Shown: positions 1 to 3,928 of the stretch, in pieces
How positions within the stretch are numbered: the first letter of the stretch is position 1
How the letters are laid out: each line of letters begins with the position of its first letter
NCBI GenBank assembly: GCA_023260615.1
Contig: JALQUY010000046.1
Coordinates: forward strand, 1 to 5,710
DNA from: Schleiferiaceae bacterium
GTDB taxonomy: Bacteria; Bacteroidota; Bacteroidia; Flavobacteriales; Schleiferiaceae
Direction: 5' to 3'
Length of the DNA stretch: 5,710 nt
Position numbers and translations under genes: made by a program
The notes under the pieces: generated by a model
Told to the model about the DNA's origin: nothing
Seen by the model: only the letters and a program-made list of their open reading frames with translations
Database searches by the model: none

Positions 1-90
1 GAAGCGCGTGCTTTCTAGCTTTCGAGCTACCTAGCTAATTTGTGCGAAGCGCGTGCTTTCTAGCTTTCGAGCTACCTAGCTAATTTGTGC
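1..90. repeat. Two perfect 45-bp tandem repeat units
   Basis: Positions 1-45 and 46-90 are identical, and a third unit starts at 91 with the same first 11 bases before diverging. Each full unit contains TAGCT-TTCG-AGCTA (16-29 and 61-74), a 5-bp stem with a TTCG loop, followed by CCTAGCTAATT. There are no unique spacers between units, so this is a direct tandem array and not CRISPR. The array probably continues to the left of the window. Confidence 0.9.
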
Positions 91-166
91 GAAGCGCGTG
101 CTCTCTAGCCACAGGGCGAAGCCCGAGCCTTCTAGCTATCAAGCGTGAGGGCAGAGCCCGAGCTCC
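1..166. repeat. Intergenic hairpin-rich repeat tract A
   Basis: This gene-free stretch is built from short GC stem-loops and CTAG-containing spacers. Stem-loop modules lie at 42-56 and 87-101 (GTGC-GAA-GCGC-GTGC), 114-128 (GGGC-GAA-GCCC-GAGC) and 149-163 (GGGC-AGA-GCCC-GAGC). Six CTAG tetramers lie between positions 15 and 140. The last module ends in GAGCTCC at 160-166, directly against the stop codon of the minus-strand barrel gene (TGA, 167-169), so the tract would form the start of that gene's 3' untranslated region. No T-run follows the stems, so it is not a classic intrinsic terminator. It is probably cut by the left window edge. Role unknown: mRNA 3'-end stabiliser, termination aid or dispersed repeat are all possible. 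Confidence 0.8.
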
Positions 167-1105
167 TCACCACTTCGTCGAATACCCCACCGACACGGCT
201 CCCACGAAAGCATTTGGCATTTGGGCTTGGCTATTGAACAATGGAGTCGCACCACGCCTAAATTCAAAGAAGAAGTTGTTATAGCCGACTCGGCCATAGG
301 TGCCAACATGCCAGGGATTGGAATAAAAGGAGCTCCGCACCGTTGATCGAACTTGACCAACGCCCGTGATGTAGTACCGGCTGTGCATCACGGGTTGGCC
401 CAAGCGCGCGCTGATATATTGTCCAACGGTGAGGCTCAATCCTTTTCGGCCCGAACGGCTCATGTTGAAGACAAACGCATTGTTCAACGTGAGATAGTTC
501 ATGATGAATTCTGAACTCTTCCAAAAAACTTCCATCTCTGTCACGTCGGGGGACTCCACGATCGTCAGACCGTTGGGTTGGCCGTCCAAAAAGGAGGTAG
601 TCAGATAGGAATTTGGCTGGAGGGTGAGGCCAACCATATCCCAAGAAAGGCCAATGTGTCCCCAAATGGGCGATTCTTTCCAGCGCTCTTGGACGTAGAA
701 AACTTCATAGGAAGAATACGTCACATCGGTCAAGAAGCCCTCTCCCCAGGTGGAGACGGGCGAGGGATTTGAATAGTTTTGGTAGGCAAAGAAACCTATT
801 CCATTGTAGAACCCCGGAAAAGTGCCGAAGGTGACCGTTTGGCCGTTGAATTTGTATACTTTTTCTGCTTTGTCGGCTTTTGGTTTGGGGGCAAACTTTA
901 AGGTAAAATCTGGGGTGAGTGCCATTTCTATGTCCTCCGCAAAAAATGCCGAATCTTCTGCATTCATGTCATTGAAGAATGCAACTTCGGAAGAGTCAAC
1001 ATAGACGGAGTCCGCACGAAAGGCTAAATCCGTCAGAATTGATTCCTGAGCGTGGGCCGATATCATTCCAGCCAGGCCAAAAAAGAGCGCGTAATAGTGT
1101 TTCAT
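167..1105 (-). CDS. Predicted secreted outer-membrane beta-barrel protein, third gene of the sigma operon
   Basis: 312 residues from an ATG that lies one base after the stop of the upstream gene (TGA-C-ATG), so translation is probably coupled. Residues 1-19 form a Sec signal peptide with a hydrophobic core and an AHA cleavage site before Gln20. An acidic linker (about 20-66) and a Lys/Pro stretch (72-85) precede a C-terminal part of alternating aromatic and polar residues, ending in Trp as expected for a substrate of the barrel-assembly machinery. Residues about 130-312 are clearly related to the C-terminal half of the protein at 2724-3809: shared segments include YLTT (167-170), NG..(I/V)VE.P, SR(S/T)GRKGLS (216-224), S.YY.NP in variant form, RVGY (272-275) and PLFN (288-291). 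I do not recognise a named family; a PorT/OMP_b-brl-like fold is an inference. Its place in an ECF operon suggests an envelope role under that sigma factor. Its GC content is the lowest of the genes here. Confidence 0.8.
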   Translation of the reverse strand: MKHYYALFFGLAGMISAHAQESILTDLAFRADSVYVDSSEVAFFNDMNAEDSAFFAEDIEMALTPDFTLKFAPKPKADKAEKVYKFNGQTVTFGTFPGFYNGIGFFAYQNYSNPSPVSTWGEGFLTDVTYSSYEVFYVQERWKESPIWGHIGLSWDMVGLTLQPNSYLTTSFLDGQPNGLTIVESPDVTEMEVFWKSSEFIMNYLTLNNAFVFNMSRSGRKGLSLTVGQYISARLGQPVMHSRYYITGVGQVRSTVRSSFYSNPWHVGTYGRVGYNNFFFEFRRGATPLFNSQAQMPNAFVGAVSVGYSTKW

Positions 1106-1106
1106 G

Positions 1107-1934
1107 TCAAGGATGCGTAAGGGTGTTTTGGATAAATGAATGGGCCAAGGGCGGGACTTTGACTTCCACCGCGATGGTGTAGTTGCTCCAGGGCGCTTGA
1201 AGCGGCTGTCCCTCTTTTACCCGAGCGGATTGGGTGGCCACATAGGCCGTGATGGCTTTGCTCCACGGGGAGGTCGGTCGCAACCCATTTTTACGGCGAT
1301 TCACCGGAATCTCATTTGGGAATGAACTCGATTCCACTAGGGTTTCAGGAAGCGTCACAAAGTGCAGATCCTCGTCGATCTTCTCAAGGGCCAAAGGCAT
1401 CCATTGAACCGATAGCTTAGCCCTTGATTGCCCCTCTGGAACGGTGCTAAATGCCCCTTGGATGGCAGTCTCCATCTTTTTAATCGAAGTCACCCCTCCT
1501 GTGTTGGATTGAGAAGTTACAGGATAGAGCTCCACTGGAATATCAGGTGTATTGGATTCAATGGGCACAGCAGCCGTGGGCGCTTGTGCGATTGGGGTCA
1601 TCAGCTTTGGTGGTTGAACGCTTAAGCCTCCCACCCCATACCGCCCTACCAGGGTAGCTATCAGCAGTACGGACGCCGCAGCCGTCCATCGGTACCACAC
1701 GAGGGTGCGCCGTTTGACCGGCTGAATGTGTGCTTGGATGCGGTCCCACGAACGAGGTTTGGGCGAGACCTGATGATCCTTCAGGTTTTGGATAAGCGCC
1801 TCCTCTTCCAAAGACCATGGTGTTTCCTGGCCCGAAAGGATCGCTTCCCAAGAGGTCGAACGTGGCGCCGCTGTTCGATGGCCAAGAGCCTCTTCAAAGG
1901 CAGCATCCACTGGGTGTTTTGGCTCCTTTCTCAT
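1107..1934 (-). CDS. Single-pass membrane protein, putative anti-sigma factor
   Basis: 275 residues from the ATG at 1934, which overlaps the sigma gene's stop as ATGA (1931-1934), the usual sign of translational coupling. An ATG at 1976 would add 14 residues inside the sigma gene and is less likely. The N-terminal about 78 residues are charged and predicted cytoplasmic. One hydrophobic segment (about 79-100) follows a KRR motif, giving an N-in topology, and the remaining about 175 residues would be periplasmic. The cytoplasmic part carries a duplicated motif, P-R-S-T-S-W-E-A-I (24-32) and P-R-S-W-D-R-I (60-66), reminiscent of the P..W..I motif at the N-termini of Bacteroidota anti-sigma-like proteins. 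No zinc-binding HxxxCxxC signature is present, so it is not a classical ZAS anti-sigma. Function rests on operon position and topology. The periplasmic domain is unrecognised. Confidence 0.7.
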   Translation of the reverse strand: MRKEPKHPVDAAFEEALGHRTAAPRSTSWEAILSGQETPWSLEEEALIQNLKDHQVSPKPRSWDRIQAHIQPVKRRTLVWYRWTAAASVLLIATLVGRYGVGGLSVQPPKLMTPIAQAPTAAVPIESNTPDIPVELYPVTSQSNTGGVTSIKKMETAIQGAFSTVPEGQSRAKLSVQWMPLALEKIDEDLHFVTLPETLVESSSFPNEIPVNRRKNGLRPTSPWSKAITAYVATQSARVKEGQPLQAPWSNYTIAVEVKVPPLAHSFIQNTLTHP

Positions 1935-2458
1935 CGCAGTTCTTGTTCCGATTTTTGGAGCGCCTTCTGCAGCCATTGACGTGCCCGGCTGAGTTGCGAC
2001 TTGCTGGTACCTTCGGAGATACCCAAGGATTCGGCTATTTCTGCGTGGGAAAATCCTTCAATCGCATAGAGGTTAAATACGGTCCGAAAACCCACCGGCA
2101 ATGCCTGCACGAGGTGCAGCAAATAGGCCTCGTCATGCGAGCTATTGAGCGAATCAAAGCTGACATGCTGGTCTTCAATGGGCTTCTGGAAGGCGGATTG
2201 CTTTCGGAGCGTCATCAAGCATTGATTGATCGCCATGCGCCGCACCCAATACTTCACAGGGGCATCCCCGCGGTAGGTGTTCAGCTTTTGAAAAAAGGCA
2301 ATCATGGTCTGTATCATGTGGTCTTCCGCTTCATCCTCCTGTGGAAAGTACCGTTGACACAGCCCCAGCACAAAGGGCGATAAGCCCTCGTACAGTGCCT
2401 TTTGAGCCTTCAGGTCGCCCTGAATAGCGCTGGGTATGTGGTCTTCGATGCGTTCCAA
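1931..2458 (-). CDS. ECF-family RNA polymerase sigma factor (sigma-70 group 4)
   Basis: 175 residues, the normal ECF length. Region sigma2 spans about 20-86: LYEGLSPFVLGLC, then the acidic EDEAEDHMIQTMIAFF (region 2.2-like core-binding helix) and YRGDAPVKYWVRRMAINQCL (regions 2.3-2.4, -10 recognition). A linker (87-110) leads to sigma4 at about 115-168, with LPVGFRTVFNLYAIEGFSH followed by the helix-turn-helix AEIAESLGISEGTSKSQLSRA that reads the -35 element. It directs RNA polymerase to a specific promoter set. The start is a TTG: an in-frame TAG four codons upstream (2471-2473) excludes extension, and the next Met (48) lies inside sigma2. It is the first gene of a three-gene minus-strand operon with its likely membrane inhibitor and a barrel protein. 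A candidate self-regulated promoter lies just upstream. The target regulon is not visible. Confidence 0.93.
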   Translation of the reverse strand: MERIEDHIPSAIQGDLKAQKALYEGLSPFVLGLCQRYFPQEDEAEDHMIQTMIAFFQKLNTYRGDAPVKYWVRRMAINQCLMTLRKQSAFQKPIEDQHVSFDSLNSSHDEAYLLHLVQALPVGFRTVFNLYAIEGFSHAEIAESLGISEGTSKSQLSRARQWLQKALQKSEQELR

Positions 2459-2475
2459 CTGGAAGTGATTCTACC

Positions 2476-2505
2476 TAAAGATGGCACAAGTCTCCGAAAG
2501 GTTGC
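2476..2505 (-). promoter_or_regulatory. Candidate ECF-type promoter of the sigma operon
   Basis: Read on the minus strand, GCAACCTTT (2505 to 2497) and CATCTTTA (2483 to 2476) are separated so that 16 bases lie between GCAACC and CATC. This matches the general ECF pattern of an AAC-containing -35 and a C(G/A)TC-type -10. Transcription would begin about 10-15 bases before the TTG start, giving a very short leader. If real, it would imply autoregulation by the encoded sigma factor. The assignment is by eye only. The rest of 2459-2612 shows no gene or clear terminator; it has pyrimidine-rich stretches on the minus strand and two further CTAG tetramers (2520, 2542). Confidence 0.4.
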
Positions 2506-2612
2506 ATGGGGCTTGAGGGCTAGGCAAAACAACGGAAAGTCCTAGCGCGCGGAGAAGGTCCCCAACCTGGTTAAAAGGTAAAAGAGAATAAGCGTTTAAG
2601 GGAAAAGCTACA

Positions 2613-2723
2613 ACGCGAAGCGCGTGCTCTCTAGCCACAGGGCGAAGCCCGAGCCACCTAGCCCTCTAGCTACCTAGCCCTCTAGCTTCCAAGCGCGAAG
2701 GCAAAGCCTGAGCTCCCGAGCTC
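2613..2723. repeat. Intergenic hairpin-rich repeat tract B
   Basis: Second copy of the repeat family seen at 1-166. Positions 2615-2655 are identical over 41 bp to 89-129. Stem-loop modules lie at 2614-2627 (CGC-GAA-GCG, then C and GTGC), 2640-2654 (GGGC-GAA-GCCC-GAGC) and 2699-2713 (AGGC-AAA-GCCT-GAGC). Between them are four CTAG repeats at 8-bp spacing (2658, 2666, 2674, 2682) in alternating CCTAGCC / TCTAGCT units. The tract ends in GAGCTCC (2718-2724), overlapping by one base the stop codon (TAG on the minus strand, 2724-2726) of the paralogous barrel gene. It thus occupies the same position after its gene as tract A. There is no T-run typical of an intrinsic terminator. Function unknown. 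Confidence 0.8.
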
Positions 2724-3809
2724 CTATTCCCAATCCCAGCCCAAAGCCAATGAGGCCACGTAGACGTCTGGGCGGACGATGTCCAAGCGAGGGTTGAAAA
2801 GAGGGGTCAAGGACTGGCGGGCCGTAAGGTGGAATTTTTTGTAGCCCACACGAAGTTGGACGCCTGCGGAGACGGGGTTGGTGTAGTAACGGGAGTTGAC
2901 GCGTTCGCGGGTCCAGCCGTTGTTGCTGTCCATGTACCGGAGGGTGCGGGTGGTAGCGCCCGCGCGGATGCCCCCGTAGAAGCCGGCGGCGGCGCTGAGT
3001 CCTTTTCGGCCCGTTCGGCTGCCGTTGAGGTAAAACCAAAGGGGAACGGTGAGGTAGGAGGTGGAAAGGGTGCTATTGCGGAACGTGATGGACGGATCCT
3101 CCACGAGGTAAATGCCGTTGGCGCCGGGAATGAGATCCGTGGTCAGGTAGGTATGGGTGCCAAAGTCCACGGTGTAGAAATCCCATGTGAGGCCGGAACG
3201 CATCCACAGGGGGGTGCGGCCTAAGCGGCGCTGGTGAAAGAAGACGTCCCAGCTGACGGTGCTGACGCTGCCCGTTTCGGGAAGAAAATCGGAGGGGACA
3301 AACTCTTGGTTGGCGTCCAGGGCCATCAGGTAGGGCGCGTAGCCGATGTTTATGCCGCTGCCGGTGAATTTGCGCTTGCGCTTCTTCCAACGGCCTTTGG
3401 GGTCGTTCTCGGGTTCGCCGACTTGTTCGATCCATTCGCCTTGGGCCTTGTTGGCTTCGCGCACGGCCGCATAGGCGCTGGCGGTGTCTTCTTTAGATTC
3501 GATCGAGACTTCGTCACCCGCATCTTCATCGTTCGCCGCCCACAGTTGATCGCCTGCGTCGACGGCAATTTCCATCAAGCGCTCTTGAAAATTTTCCATG
3601 AGCTGCAGCTTCCATGCTTGGGCGCTGTCTTCGGTGATGGCGCCGGCTTCTAGGGCTTCGTTGACGATGTCGAGGCGCGCTTGGTAGCTGTAGTAGGCGT
3701 TTTCGATGTTGGCAAAAAGGTGCACTTTGGCCTCGCCGTCATCGGTAGTTTGGGCGAAGCTGGTGAGGGCCAAAAAGAAGAAGGATGCGAGGGTAGCTAG
3801 TCGTTTCAT
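2724..3809 (-). CDS. Predicted secreted outer-membrane barrel protein, paralogue of the operon barrel
   Basis: 361 residues from the ATG at 3809; an in-frame GTG two codons earlier (3815) is less likely. Residues 1-19 are a signal peptide with Ser-Phe-Ala before Gln20. The mature N-terminus (about 25-135) is acidic and looks largely helical, with Ala/Glu-rich stretches and DEDAGDE (94-100), then a strongly basic patch, KGRWKKRKRK (138-147). From about 150 onward it reads as beta strands. Residues about 185-361 align with the C-terminal half of the protein at 167-1105: GL.WD (206-210), YLTT (221-224), NG.YLVEDPS, SRTGRKGLS (264-272), SRYYTNP (306-312), RVGY (320-323), PLFN (336-339). It is about 50 residues longer, all in the N-terminal helical part. 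It ends in WDWE instead of an aromatic residue. It appears to be monocistronic and divergent from rnr. I cannot assign a function; it may belong to the same sigma regulon, but no matching promoter is evident. Confidence 0.8.
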   Translation of the reverse strand: MKRLATLASFFFLALTSFAQTTDDGEAKVHLFANIENAYYSYQARLDIVNEALEAGAITEDSAQAWKLQLMENFQERLMEIAVDAGDQLWAANDEDAGDEVSIESKEDTASAYAAVREANKAQGEWIEQVGEPENDPKGRWKKRKRKFTGSGINIGYAPYLMALDANQEFVPSDFLPETGSVSTVSWDVFFHQRRLGRTPLWMRSGLTWDFYTVDFGTHTYLTTDLIPGANGIYLVEDPSITFRNSTLSTSYLTVPLWFYLNGSRTGRKGLSAAAGFYGGIRAGATTRTLRYMDSNNGWTRERVNSRYYTNPVSAGVQLRVGYKKFHLTARQSLTPLFNPRLDIVRPDVYVASLALGWDWE

Positions 3810-3928
3810 GGGCACAAAGGTGCGTTTTATACGGATTTAAATGCTTAATCCTTTGCAAGTTCGGTGCCACTCTTAACGCAACGGTAGCACCAAGCGCGTG
3901 AAAAAGGGCGACCTTTGTGGAAGATTGT
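3810..3928. promoter_or_regulatory. Divergent intergenic region with start-proximal ACCTTTG motifs
   Basis: This 119-bp gap must hold the promoters of both the minus-strand barrel gene and the plus-strand rnr. Its middle (3825-3850) is AT-rich. Just before each start is an ACCTTTGTG: on the minus strand CACCTTTG (3822 to 3815), on the plus strand GACCTTTG (3910-3917). Each matches the Bacteroidota -7 element TAnnTTTG at all defined positions but the first. No convincing TTTG -33 element sits 19-21 bases further up in either case, so the promoter call is weak. If correct, the 5' leaders would be very short or absent. Confidence 0.3.

Noticed and set aside
1..166. CRISPR array or integron attC array
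   Set aside because: The 45-bp units are head-to-tail with no unique spacers, and no cas gene, integrase or attC core sequences are present.
87..284. Plus-strand 65-codon frame in tract A
   Set aside because: Half is repeat and half is antisense to the barrel gene; there is no protein-like signal.
1932..1976. Upstream ATG at 1976 for the membrane protein
   Set aside because: It would overlap the sigma gene by 46 bases, whereas the ATG at 1934 gives the standard ATGA overlap and a typical charged N-terminus.
1817..2383. 188-codon plus-strand open frame
   Set aside because: It is antisense to the sigma factor and membrane-protein genes and its translation shows no domain.
2613..2723. Classic intrinsic terminator for the paralogous barrel gene
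   Set aside because: Stems are only 3-4 bp with three-base loops, and no T-run follows on the minus strand; a termination role is possible but cannot be called from sequence.
2674..3039. Minus-strand Arg/Pro-rich frame running through repeat tract B
   Set aside because: It is an alternative frame of the paralogous barrel gene, of low complexity, and runs on into the repeat.
3807..3815. GTG start at 3815 for the larger barrel protein
   Set aside because: The ATG two codons downstream gives a normal signal peptide beginning with Met-Lys-Arg.
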